Assembly: GCF_016937515.1 (NCBI RefSeq)
Contig: NZ_JAFHKM010000002.1
Coordinates: 434,001 to 498,000 of the forward strand
Source of the DNA: Cohnella algarum
Lineage (GTDB): Bacteria; Bacillota; Bacilli; Paenibacillales; Paenibacillaceae
Direction of reading: 5' to 3'
DNA: 64,000 nucleotides
Shown: positions 41,589 through 50,590 of the stretch, piece after piece
Numbering within the stretch: position 1 is the stretch's first letter
How the letters are laid out: the number at the start of each line of letters is the position of its first letter
The notes under the pieces: model-generated
Database searches by the model: none
The model's input: only the letters and a program-made list of their open reading frames with translations
What the model was told of the DNA's origin: nothing
Position numbers and translations under genes: made by a program

Positions 41589-42842
41589 ATGCCGCATCTA
41601 GTAAAAAAAAGCCGAAACGGTCGGCGCATTTCGCAAAGCGTCGGGCTGGGCAGCATCGTGACGTTTGCCGTTCTGTACAGTCCACAGCCCGTCGCTCACC
41701 TTCTCTCTGCGGAATGGAACGTCTCTCCCGCCGCCGCTGGAGCCTCGATATCGGTCGCCACATTCCCGCTCGCGTTCGCGGCGCTTCTTGTCCCCGCGCT
41801 CTCCTCGATATGGGGAAGAGTGGCGATCATGCGTTGGTCGCTCGTATTCGCCTCCGTTTTCGCCATCCTGTCGGCATTCGCTGCGAACGTTCAGCAATTC
41901 CTCGTTTTCAGGCTGCTGATTGGTCTATCCGCCGCCGGGTTTCCCGCCGCGGCGATGGCCCATTTGACCGCCGAATTTTATTCGAAGGACGCTATGCGGC
42001 AAATCGGTCTTTACGTCGCCGGAACGGCTGTCGGAGGCTTTGCCGGAAGAATGCTGGTCGGCGCGGGGGCCGACCTGTTCGGCTGGCGGGCCGGCGTGCT
42101 CGCGCTGGGCGCCGCTAGCCTTGGCTGCAGCATCGCGTTCTGGCTCAGGCTGCCGGAATCTTCGAACGGCCGCCCGCGAAGCCGCCCCTTCTTCGGAAGC
42201 TGGCTGATCGGCCTACGGACAAGCTTTTCCTCACGCCGGCTGCTGGCCTTGTATGCGATGGGCTTTTCGCTGATGGGCGTTTACGTCGCCATATTTAATT
42301 ATATCGGTTATGCCCTGAACGTCACCCCTTACTCCATCGGGCAAACGGCGCTAGGCCTGCTGTTCGTCGTCAATCTAGTCGGGACGTGGAGCTCCGTGCT
42401 GTTTGGCAGGCTGGCAGCCCGCCGTTCGCGCCGCTTTGCGCTTGTACTGGCGACGCTGATCGCGCTCGGCGGCATCGCGCTTGCCGGGCTGGATTCTCTG
42501 GCGGCAAAAGTGGTCGGCTGCGGCGCGGTCGCGTTCGGTTTCTTCGCCGGGCATGCAGTGGCAAGCGGCTGGGTCGGCCTGCTTGCCCCCGGCCAAGCCA
42601 AGGAATCCGCCCCGGCGGTTTACCTGCTTTTTTACTACGCGGGTTCGAGCATCGTCGGCTGGACGGGCGGCATCGTTCTGCGCCAGTATGGCTGGGACGG
42701 CCTTGTCGGCGCCGGTTTCGTCCTGCTCGCGTCGACCTTGGCGACGACGTATCCCTTGCTTCGGACGGCCTTTTCGACATCGCCGGCCGCGGTGGGGGAA
42801 CCGGCTCACACGAACTCCCCGACCCACTCCCGGCGTACTTGA
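41589..42842 (+). CDS. MFS transporter (YnfM-like)
   Basis: A 417-residue major facilitator with 12 predicted helices. It opens SQSVGLGSIVTFAVLYSPQP, a pattern shared with YnfM-type drug/metabolite exporters, and has the loop 2-3 motif as SSIWGRVAIMRW. GGAGCG precedes the ATG. It is divergent from a LysR gene and likely controlled by it. Its last 37 bases overlap the 3' end of the convergent serine hydrolase gene. Confidence 0.9.
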   Translation: MPHLVKKSRNGRRISQSVGLGSIVTFAVLYSPQPVAHLLSAEWNVSPAAAGASISVATFPLAFAALLVPALSSIWGRVAIMRWSLVFASVFAILSAFAANVQQFLVFRLLIGLSAAGFPAAAMAHLTAEFYSKDAMRQIGLYVAGTAVGGFAGRMLVGAGADLFGWRAGVLALGAASLGCSIAFWLRLPESSNGRPRSRPFFGSWLIGLRTSFSSRRLLALYAMGFSLMGVYVAIFNYIGYALNVTPYSIGQTALGLLFVVNLVGTWSSVLFGRLAARRSRRFALVLATLIALGGIALAGLDSLAAKVVGCGAVAFGFFAGHAVASGWVGLLAPGQAKESAPAVYLLFYYAGSSIVGWTGGIVLRQYGWDGLVGAGFVLLASTLATTYPLLRTAFSTSPAAVGEPAHTNSPTHSRRT

Positions 42843-44272
42843 ACGTGATCGAAATGCACGTACTCAAGATACAGCCGGCTGCCGTCGAACCTGCACGTCA
42901 GCCGGTTGCGAACCGGCGTCTCCACCCGGCATACGTCGATGACCAGCTCGCGATCCGAAAGCCACGTTCCGAGAGCATAAGAGAGTTCGCCGGCAAGCAC
43001 GTTCTCCCCTCGCCACCCGTCGAAGCCGAACGAAAGACGCCGCTCCCTGCCTTCGGTCCGCCAGACAAGCGACCCCGATGCTTCGCCGAGCTGCAGTGCT
43101 ACCTCCGTAACCTCGTCTTCCTTGTTCCGCGCCAGGCAGCGGAAGCTTCCGGCATAGGCTGCTGACCGCTCCGGGCGCGGCTCGGCGATCGACAGCCCCT
43201 CAAGCTCCCGTTCGAGTTCCGCGGACGCCGCGCCGGAGTCGGCGGGAACGCCGTCCAGGCTTGGCAGAAGGTGCTCCCACACGAGGTCGAGCACTCCCTG
43301 CATGTCCGCAGTCCCTCCGTGGATGGCGACGACAGCGTCGCGGTCGGGCAGGACGACGCAGAACTGTCCCATCGTACCGTCCCCGCGGAAAGCGTTATGC
43401 CGGCACTGCCAGAACTGGTAACCGTACCCCTCCATCCAGTCCGGAAACCGGTCCGGGGGAAGATCGTTCGTCGCGGAATCCGTCTGCGGCGCCGTCGCCG
43501 CCCGAATCCATTCCGCCGAAACGATGCGCTTGCCGTCCCACATGCCCTCGCCAAGAAGAAGCTGGCCGAGCTTGGCGACATCTTCAAGCCGAAGCCGCAG
43601 GCCCCAGCCTCCGATCGTGCCGCCGAGGGGGCACCGCTCCCAGGACGGGCTGCCGATGCCTAGCGGCCGAAACAGCCGCTCAACGGCATAATCCTCCAGA
43701 AGGCGGCCCGTCGCCTTCTCGATGACAGCAGCAAGCATATGGCTCGCCCCGCTGTTGTAGAAAAAACACCTGCCCGGCCTGGCCGCGGCCGGTGTTTCGC
43801 AAAAAGCGCGGACGAAGTCCCCGTCCTCGCGGTTGCCAATGCTCCGGATCAGCTCGTCTTCCAAAAAAGCGCGTTTTAGCTTTGACGTCGTTAAATTGCG
43901 GTCGTGCCCGGTCGTCATCGTCAGCAGATGCTCGACTGTCAGGCCTTCCATGCCGGATTCCTGGAACGCAATGGCGTATTCCGGAAAAAACCTGGCGACG
44001 GGATCGCTCACGGACAGCATGCCTTCGTCCGCGGCGATTCCGGCCGCGATCGATACAAAGCTTTTCGTCAATGAATTTGCGATGTGGGGCCGGTCCGGCC
44101 CGTAAGGCCGCCACCACCCTTCCGCGGCCACGCGGCCGTGCCTGAGCAGCATAAAACCGTGAAGGCCGATCTTCCGCTCGTTTGCCGCGCGGACGAATGA
44201 CAGCACGCCGGAAGGCGCCACGTCTGCCTCTTCCGGTTTCGCCCGCGGCAGGGACGTATCATGATGCAGCAT
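42806..44272 (-). CDS. Beta-lactamase-family serine hydrolase
   Basis: A 488-residue protein. The class C beta-lactamase/DD-peptidase-like domain (about 20-370) has the nucleophile motif SLTK (Ser67, Lys70), YNS at 172-174 and an HGG near residue 340 as third element. A C-terminal beta-rich domain of about 120 residues follows (LVWRTEGRERRLSFGFDGWR). There is no signal peptide, so it is cytosolic: an esterase or amidase rather than a cell-wall enzyme. AAAGGAGG precedes the ATG at 44272. It closes the seven-gene nucleoside-type operon. Confidence 0.85.
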   Translation of the reverse strand: MLHHDTSLPRAKPEEADVAPSGVLSFVRAANERKIGLHGFMLLRHGRVAAEGWWRPYGPDRPHIANSLTKSFVSIAAGIAADEGMLSVSDPVARFFPEYAIAFQESGMEGLTVEHLLTMTTGHDRNLTTSKLKRAFLEDELIRSIGNREDGDFVRAFCETPAAARPGRCFFYNSGASHMLAAVIEKATGRLLEDYAVERLFRPLGIGSPSWERCPLGGTIGGWGLRLRLEDVAKLGQLLLGEGMWDGKRIVSAEWIRAATAPQTDSATNDLPPDRFPDWMEGYGYQFWQCRHNAFRGDGTMGQFCVVLPDRDAVVAIHGGTADMQGVLDLVWEHLLPSLDGVPADSGAASAELERELEGLSIAEPRPERSAAYAGSFRCLARNKEDEVTEVALQLGEASGSLVWRTEGRERRLSFGFDGWRGENVLAGELSYALGTWLSDRELVIDVCRVETPVRNRLTCRFDGSRLYLEYVHFDHVQVRREWVGEFV

Positions 44273-44301
44273 GTCTCGGTCGCCTCCTTTGCCTTTCCGG
44301 T

Positions 44302-45138
44302 TTACGATTTCATTTCCGACTCGTGCCACGATCGAAGCAAACGATTGCTCGCGGCGTTGATCGCGAGGAAAAATCCGATGCCGAGTAGCGAAGAAGACAA
44401 GCCGCACGCGAACAGATACGACGTCTCCAGACGCGAGGCCGCGACCGTAATCGAATAGCCAAGCCCGCCTTTGCCGCCGCCGATTCCCGCGATATACTCC
44501 CCGACGATCGCGCCCATGATCGACATCGAACAGGAGATTTTCAGTCCGCCCAAAATATACGGAAGCGCGGCCGGAAGCCTCAGCTGAAACAGTGTTTGAA
44601 GCTTCGAGGCATTGTAAAGGAAAAATAGATTTTTCAGGTTTTTGTCCGTCGAATTCAGCCCGATCAGCGTATTGGAGAATATCGGGAAAAAGCTAAGCAG
44701 GAACGAAATCGCAACGATCGCATTCATCCCCGCCCCGAACCAGATCACGATAATCGGCGCGACGGCCACGATTGGCACCGTCTGTAGCACGATCGCGTAG
44801 GGATAGACGCTGCGTTCTACCCACTTGGAGCAGGCGAGCAGCATTGCGAGGCTGATGCCGAGCGCGAGGCTGATCGCGAAGCCGAAAAGCGACTCGACAA
44901 TCGTCGTGCTGACCGATTCCAGCAGCGCTCCCCGCTTCGCCAGAGCGGCCTGCCAAATATCCGACGGCCTGGGCAGCAAGTATTTGGGCGTTCCCGTCAA
45001 GGAAACGAGCAGTTCCCACAAGCCGACGACCGTTACCAGCACGAGGAGGGGCGGAACGATCTTTTCCAGTAAAGCTGCGCCCAATCCGCGCAAACGGCGG
45101 TTCTTTTCCCTTCGTACGGCGATTGCGGCATTTTCCAT
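44302..45138 (-). CDS. ABC importer permease (SsuC/TauC/ThiX type)
   Basis: A 278-residue permease with six predicted helices and the conserved GLKISCSMSIMGAIVGEYIA region that interacts with the ATPase. The type serves nitrate, sulfonate, taurine and pyrimidine importers. Together with the ATPase at 45156 and the NMT1-type binding protein at 49131 it forms a complete importer. Confidence 0.9.
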   Translation of the reverse strand: MENAAIAVRREKNRRLRGLGAALLEKIVPPLLVLVTVVGLWELLVSLTGTPKYLLPRPSDIWQAALAKRGALLESVSTTIVESLFGFAISLALGISLAMLLACSKWVERSVYPYAIVLQTVPIVAVAPIIVIWFGAGMNAIVAISFLLSFFPIFSNTLIGLNSTDKNLKNLFFLYNASKLQTLFQLRLPAALPYILGGLKISCSMSIMGAIVGEYIAGIGGGKGGLGYSITVAASRLETSYLFACGLSSSLLGIGFFLAINAASNRLLRSWHESEMKS

Positions 45139-45155
45139 GAGTCAGCTCCTCCTTT

Positions 45156-45920
45156 TCAATGTTGCAGCGCTTCGGACACCCTGCGCACGTATTCGCCGAA
45201 TTCAGGCGTCGTGCGAAACGCCTCTTCCCGCGGAAACGGCGCGTCGATGTCGATGACCTGCGAGATTTTGCCCGGACGGGGCGTCATGACGATTACCCTC
45301 GTCGAGAGGTAGACCGCCTCGAACACGTTATGCGTAATAAACAGCACCGACATGCGATCGCTCTGCCGCCAAATGCGGAGCAACTCGTTCTGGAGCGTCT
45401 GGCGTGTAATTTCGTCGAGCGCTCCGAACGGCTCGTCCATCAATAACAGGCGCGGCCGGGCGACGAGGGCTCTGGCAATGGAAACCCTCATCTTCATGCC
45501 GCCCGACAGGTGACCCGGGAGGGCTCTGACATAATCCTTCAACCCTACCAGCTCAAGCACACGCACGGAGTACTCCGTCCGCTCCCTGCGGGAGACGCCC
45601 CGAAGCTTGAGCGGCATCGCCACATTGTCGACCAGCGTCGCCCAAGGCAGCAGGGAATGCTCCTGGAACACAAAGGCCACCTCGTTTTTTTTCCGAGCTT
45701 CCCGCGGGTCCGTGCCCAGGACGGACAATTGTCCCGAAGTTTGGCCAGTCAAGCCTGCGATCATATTGAAAATCGTTGATTTGCCGCAGCCGGAAGGACC
45801 GACAAAGCTCAGGAATTCTCCCTCCTTGGCATGCAGGGATGCGTTCTGGATCGCGACGTTTCCGCCCGGATACACTTTTCCTACATCGTCAAGCTCTACC
45901 AGCAGACCGCTGTTTGTCAT
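45156..45920 (-). CDS. ABC importer ATPase (SsuB/TauB type)
   Basis: A 254-residue ATPase with Walker A GPSGCGKST, Q-loop FVFQEHSLLPWATLVDN, signature LSGGMKMR and Walker B LLLMDEPFGALD, closest in style to nitrate/taurine/pyrimidine importer ATPases. It lies 17 bases before the permease gene and 30 bases after the nucleoside hydrolase gene, in the same operon. Confidence 0.92.
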   Translation of the reverse strand: MTNSGLLVELDDVGKVYPGGNVAIQNASLHAKEGEFLSFVGPSGCGKSTIFNMIAGLTGQTSGQLSVLGTDPREARKKNEVAFVFQEHSLLPWATLVDNVAMPLKLRGVSRRERTEYSVRVLELVGLKDYVRALPGHLSGGMKMRVSIARALVARPRLLLMDEPFGALDEITRQTLQNELLRIWRQSDRMSVLFITHNVFEAVYLSTRVIVMTPRPGKISQVIDIDAPFPREEAFRTTPEFGEYVRRVSEALQH

Positions 45921-45950
45921 CTTAAGCTCCTCCTTGTCGGACGCGATCGG

Positions 45951-46931
45951 TTAAACGGCTTCAAACCCGCGGTAATCGCCGGACAGCATCGCTTTCAACA
46001 TCCGGAAAAACAGGTCGAAATCCGCTTCGAGACACACCTCGACGTTCGGTTCCCCGCCCTTCCAGAACGGATTCGGCTCCGGATGGGGACGCGTGTCGAT
46101 CGCATAGTAGCCGCGATTTTGTCCGCTCTGGCACTCCACCTCCGCGTAATAGCGAGCCGACTTCGTCATCACTTCGTTGACTAGGCAAATGGCGGTTGTG
46201 ATCGAGTCCGGGTGGGTAATGCCGTCGATTCCGCCCAGTTCCCGGTTGAACCGGAGGGCGGAGCGGTTGATCTGCTGGTAAAAACGGGCGAGCGGCGTAT
46301 CGATCGCTTGCAGCTCCCGCAGATGCTCTCCGCCGGCAACGCTGTGTATGCATGTGATGTCCCAGCCGACCGTCGTCGCCGCAAAGCCCGCCTGCAGAAC
46401 CATTTGCGCAGCTTCGGGGTCGGCGTAAAAGTTAAACTCCGCGGAGGGCGTAATATTCCCCTGAAAATGCCGGGCGCCTCCCATAATCCACAAGTGCTTC
46501 ACTTTGCCGGCGATCGAAGGGTCGAGCATATAGGCAACCGCAAGGTTGGTTAACGGCCCATGGGCGATGATTTCCAATTCCCCCGGATAGCGGTTGACTA
46601 TTTCGACGATCGCTTGAGCCGCATGCCCGGACTGCGGCTTGATGCCCGGCGGGGGGAAATGGCTTTCGCCCATTCCATCCGACCCGTGGACGAACGATGC
46701 CGCAATACGGGGACGCAGCAAAGGACGGGCGCAGCCCTCATAAACGGGCACTTGCCGTTCTCCCGCCCACATTTCGACTGTCGTCAGAGCATTGCGAGTA
46801 CACATGTCCACCGGTATGTTGCCGTGCACGGTAGTAATGCTTTCGAGCTTGGCGCCCGGCCAGCGCAAGGCGAACAACAAGGAAGTGACATCGTCTCCCG
46901 CCGTGTCCGTGTCGATCAGCAATCGTTTCAT
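45951..46931 (-). CDS. Inosine/uridine-preferring nucleoside hydrolase family protein
   Basis: A 326-residue member of the IunH family. The N-terminal calcium-binding cluster is present (LLIDTDTAGDD), with IIAHGPLTNLA, LWIMGGA and EFNFYADPEAA in the expected order. The family cleaves the N-glycosidic bond of ribonucleosides to base and ribose. The His of the active site near HSVAGG is present in altered context, so substrate preference is open. The operon context suggests it acts on a nucleoside-like compound brought in by the adjacent importer. Confidence 0.9.
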   Translation of the reverse strand: MKRLLIDTDTAGDDVTSLLFALRWPGAKLESITTVHGNIPVDMCTRNALTTVEMWAGERQVPVYEGCARPLLRPRIAASFVHGSDGMGESHFPPPGIKPQSGHAAQAIVEIVNRYPGELEIIAHGPLTNLAVAYMLDPSIAGKVKHLWIMGGARHFQGNITPSAEFNFYADPEAAQMVLQAGFAATTVGWDITCIHSVAGGEHLRELQAIDTPLARFYQQINRSALRFNRELGGIDGITHPDSITTAICLVNEVMTKSARYYAEVECQSGQNRGYYAIDTRPHPEPNPFWKGGEPNVEVCLEADFDLFFRMLKAMLSGDYRGFEAV

Positions 46932-46949
46932 CTTGGAAGTCAGCTCCTG

Positions 46950-47687
46950 TCAATATAAATGGCGGCGCAAAATGCCGAAATCGATGAGGCCCGGGCAGTA
47001 AAGTTCGCTCGAAGCGAACAGGGGAACGTCGGATTGGGCATAGCCGATGTTCTCGAACGAAAGCAGGGGCGTGCCTTCCGGCAATCCGAGCAGACTGGAC
47101 AGCTCGCCGTCCGCGCTCTTGGCGACAAGGCTGGCGACTCCGTAGGCAACCGGGCCGAGGCCGTACTCCGTCAAAAAGCGGAACGTATCGACTGATTTCA
47201 GCTTGGAAATGTCGCCTTCCCCCGGAAGGATGGACAGCGGCACAATGTCGCGGCATAAGATGGCCGGCTTGCCGTCCGCCGTAAACAGCTTGCGAACCGT
47301 TACCGACGCTTCTCCCGGCTTCGCGTTCAACGTTCGGGCAAGGTCGGGCGGCAGCGGGCCCTTTTCCAGCTCCAGCACCTCGATGTCCGCCGCGAACCCG
47401 GAATTCTCGATCAACGATTTGAATTCCACCCAGGCATCAAGCCGGGCGTGAATACGGGCCGCGACAGGATTGACGAACGTTCCGAGCCCATGACGGCGAT
47501 GGATCAGCCCTCCCGCTTCGAGATCGCCCAAGGCTGCCCTCACCGTCGCGCGGCTGACGCCGAGCATGCCGGCGATCCGGCCCTCGGAGGGCAATCTTCC
47601 ACCGTCTTCGAACCGCTCCTCCCGGATGATGGCAATGATCGATCTTCGCGTCTCGGCTACTCTGGAAGGGGCCGTATGGTTTTTCAT
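46950..47687 (-). CDS. GntR-family regulator with UTRA domain
   Basis: A 245-residue GntR/HutC regulator: winged helix (RLPSEGRIAGMLGVSRATVR, then GLIHRRHGLGTFVNP) and a UTRA ligand-binding domain (VTVRKLFTADGKPAILCRDI). GGAG sits 6 bases before the ATG at 47687. It lies inside the operon between the amidohydrolase and nucleoside hydrolase genes. Its probable sites are the TTACATAACAT/ATGTTATGTAA inverted repeats upstream of the binding-protein gene. Confidence 0.9.
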   Translation of the reverse strand: MKNHTAPSRVAETRRSIIAIIREERFEDGGRLPSEGRIAGMLGVSRATVRAALGDLEAGGLIHRRHGLGTFVNPVAARIHARLDAWVEFKSLIENSGFAADIEVLELEKGPLPPDLARTLNAKPGEASVTVRKLFTADGKPAILCRDIVPLSILPGEGDISKLKSVDTFRFLTEYGLGPVAYGVASLVAKSADGELSSLLGLPEGTPLLSFENIGYAQSDVPLFASSELYCPGLIDFGILRRHLY

Positions 47688-47754
47688 CTTTGTCTCCTTC
47701 GGCGTTTTCGCGAATGTCGGACGTCTGACATCCGACATCCTTCGAAAAACGGAA

Positions 47755-49118
47755 TTACAAGCGCGAACTCGGAAAAACAAACTCTTTCGGCACGAAAGCT
47801 TCCCTTCTGGCAAGCAGTTCTTCGACCGCTTGTTGGGCGTCCGCCATAATCGCCTCCACATTGCCGGTGAGCAGGCGCTTTCCCTCGACGAGCAGCTTGC
47901 CGTCCACCATGACCGTGTCCACGTCCTGGCCGCTTGCGGAGTAAACCAGATTGCTGACGATATTGTCGTACTTGCCGGTCAGAAACGGGGCCAAATGCGG
48001 CTTTTTGAAGTCGACGACGATGATGTCCGCCTTTTTGCCGATTTCCAGCGACCCGATCTCCCTGTCCAGCCCCAATGCCTTCGCTCCGCCCATCGTGGCC
48101 ATCCGCAGCACCTCCCCGGCCTTCATCACTCGGGCGTCCAGGCGGCTGACCTTTTGCAGCAAGGGAACAAACTTCATTTCCTCCAGCATGTCCAGGTTGT
48201 TGTTTTCCTTGACGCCGTCGGTGCCGATGCCTACGTTGATGCCGCGCTCGAGCATGGCCGCGACAGGCGAAATGCCGGAAGCGAGCTTCAGATTGCTTAC
48301 GGGGCAATGCGCCACGGACGTGCCCGTTTTTTGCAAAAGATCGAGCTCGGCTTCCTCCATCCAGACGCAGTGCGCAAGCACGGTGCGCGGTCCGAGAATG
48401 CCTCTGCGATGAAACAGTTCGACCGGCCAAACGCCGAACTTGTCGTGCAGATCCCGCGCCATCCGCTTTGATTCTTCTCCGTGGGTATGGATGCCGACGC
48501 CGTACTTTTCGGCCAGCTTTGCCGCTTGCTTATATGCGTCTTCGGTGCAATAGGCCAGGTGCTCCAGTCCGATCCAGACATGCACGCGCCCGTCCGCCGT
48601 TTCGTGCCGCTCTTCGATCAGTCGGACGTTTTTGTCCATCGATTCAAAGTAGAGGTAGGGGGATTGTCGGCCACGTAGGGAGACAGTACCGCCCGCATGC
48701 CGAGCGTCTCCGCGGCGTCCGCGCTCCGGTGCATGTACCGGTACATATCCAGCACCGTCGTCGTTCCGGCAAGGAGCGATTCCGCGTAACACAACATGGA
48801 GGCGGCGTGCGCTTCCGGCTCCGTCAGCGCCCGATGCTTCGGGTCGACGTGCTTGGCCAGCCATTCGAATACCGGCATGTCCTCCGCCGTTCCCCGGATC
48901 AGCCCGGAGTGCAGGTGCAGATTAACGAGACCCGGAAGAACAGCCTTGCCTGCGGCGTCGATAACGTCCGCTCCCGCGTATTTGACTGAAAGCTCTGCCG
49001 AAGGACCGATATCCGCAATGCGTCCGCCGCTTACCAGAACCGCGCCGTCATGCCAGATATCGTTCGTGGAGTTTACGGTAAGCACGGTTCCTCCCGTAAT
49101 CAAATAGTCTTTTTTCAT
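47755..49118 (-). pseudogene. Amidohydrolase (MTA/SAH deaminase-like), frameshifted
   Basis: Two frames together give a ~454-residue cytosine-deaminase-like amidohydrolase. The first runs from the ATG at 49118 to 48618 (GLVNLHLHSG zinc motif, LLAGTTTVLDMY). The second continues to 47755 (GIHTHGEE, TVLAHCVWM, VGIGTDG). The frame changes at the five-C run at 48658-48662: one more C would join DNPP to YLYFESMDK. Only this base separates it from an intact gene, so it may be a sequence error. The family deaminates adenosine-type compounds or guanine/cytosine derivatives, fitting the nucleoside hydrolase and importer neighbours. Confidence 0.85.
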
Positions 49119-49130
49119 GCTTGCACCTCT

Positions 49131-50177
49131 TTAGTTTTGGGGTAAAAATTCCGTCGTATAGGCCTTGCTCACGTCCAGAGACGTATCGATCAGCCCGGCT
49201 TCCGCCATTTGGTCTTTCAGCGTGCTCCAGCGTTCGTCGCTCATGTACAAGACGCCATGCTCCGCCGCGTCGCCCCCGTAAATATAATCCCGTGAAGCTT
49301 CGGCGCTGTAGTCGAACATCTCGATCGGCGACTCCTCGTTGAAGGTCCGGATGTACTCGTTCATTTCCTTGTAATTGTCCTTGTAGTAATCCCAGCCTTT
49401 TTTCGACGCCTCCACGAAGGCTTTGACGATCTCCGGATTTTCCGAGATATATTGCTCCGACGTCACAAGCAGCATCGAGTACGGATTAAAGCCGGATAAA
49501 TCGGATATCGGAACGGCTTCGAATTCGAACCCCGACGATAGCAGGCTGTAGCCCTCGCTTGTAACAAAGCCCTGGTTCGCCGAACCTTTATCGGTCATAA
49601 ATGTCGCCATCGAGCCGGTATAAGCGATTTCCTTCACGTCCCGGGGGGCGAATTTTTTCTTGATATACTCCCAGTACCCGATGCCCGGCGTCAGGTAGAT
49701 TGTCCGGCCGTTCAAATCCTCGGGATCGGCGATCGAATCGCCTTTATGGCTGAAGAACACCATCGGGCTTTTTTGGAAAATTGATGCCACCGCCACGATG
49801 GGCAGCCCCTCCTGTCTGGCGAGAAGAACCTGGTCCGCGCTTGCCATCGCAAATTGGTACTTGCCCGAGGCCACCAACTGGACGCCGGAAATTTGCGGGC
49901 CTCCGGGATCCAGCGTCATATCCAGTCCCGCTTCCTTGTAATAGTTCATTTTCATGGCGGCGTACTGTCCCCCGTGCTCCGCTTCCGCATACCAGTTCGT
50001 CACCTGCGCGACCTTCGTCAATTCCGACGGAATTTCGCTTGGGGCGGCCGGCGATTCCGCTTCTCCCGAAGCGCTCGACGAAGCCTGCGAGACTCCTCCG
50101 CTTCGGTTCCCTCCGCAGGCAGTCAAAGCGCCGACAAGCACAAGCGAAATCATGCAAATAAAAAGCCTGTTTCCCAC
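49131..50177 (-). CDS. NMT1/THI5-type ABC substrate-binding lipoprotein
   Basis: A 348-residue lipoprotein (lipobox ALTAC) with the SsuA/THI5-like fold: VTNWYAEAEHGGQYAAMKMN..., then FAMASADQVLLARQEGLPIV. Relatives bind pyrimidine precursors of thiamine, riboflavin, taurine or nucleobase-like molecules. The GTG at 50177, 8 bases after GAGGAG, is preferred to a GTG three codons upstream. It is the first gene of the seven-gene operon and follows a long AT-rich control region. Confidence 0.88.
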   Translation of the reverse strand: MGNRLFICMISLVLVGALTACGGNRSGGVSQASSSASGEAESPAAPSEIPSELTKVAQVTNWYAEAEHGGQYAAMKMNYYKEAGLDMTLDPGGPQISGVQLVASGKYQFAMASADQVLLARQEGLPIVAVASIFQKSPMVFFSHKGDSIADPEDLNGRTIYLTPGIGYWEYIKKKFAPRDVKEIAYTGSMATFMTDKGSANQGFVTSEGYSLLSSGFEFEAVPISDLSGFNPYSMLLVTSEQYISENPEIVKAFVEASKKGWDYYKDNYKEMNEYIRTFNEESPIEMFDYSAEASRDYIYGGDAAEHGVLYMSDERWSTLKDQMAEAGLIDTSLDVSKAYTTEFLPQN

Positions 50178-50241
50178 TCTGCTCACTCCTCTTTTCCATT
50201 ATCTCGAAATCGATCCTGAACTTCGGATTATTCGGGAACGA

Positions 50242-50459
50242 TTATGTAAGTATTCATAACATATAAACCACGCAAATGTAACGGAAAATAAAATAATTAG
50301 AATTAAGCACAAAAAAGCGAAACTAAAATCAGAAACGCTAACAATAATTCAACCTATTTTCAGCATTTAATGTTATTTTTACCTATATATTTCTAGTATT
50401 TGGTTGTTAATTTTACATAACATGTTCATTATGAAACCAATTCCCCCAATGTTATGTAA
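50242..50459 (-). promoter_or_regulatory. AT-rich control region with repeated TTATGTAA-type dyads
   Basis: The gap 50178-50590 has no gene and is far more AT-rich than its surroundings. It contains a perfect 11-bp inverted repeat, TTACATAACAT (50413-50423) and ATGTTATGTAA (50449-50459), 25 bases apart. A related dyad TTATG-N8-CATAA lies at 50242-50259. These are candidate operators for the operon's GntR protein. No purine or thiamine riboswitch pattern was recognised. Confidence 0.5.
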
Positions 50460-50590
50460 ACAAAATGTGAGTTTATTTCCGCCGCAAATATCGTTAGGCC
50501 AATTCGCCCGACCTAATGAAAATTCCTCCTTTCGCCCGCATTCTTCCTTCTGATTCCCTCCTCAAATTAAGTATAAAAGTGCAAAAAAAA

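Noticed and set aside
50178..50590. Purine or thiamine riboswitch upstream of the nucleoside-type operon
   Set aside because: No conserved core of either class could be found; the region is AT-rich with inverted repeats better explained as protein sites.
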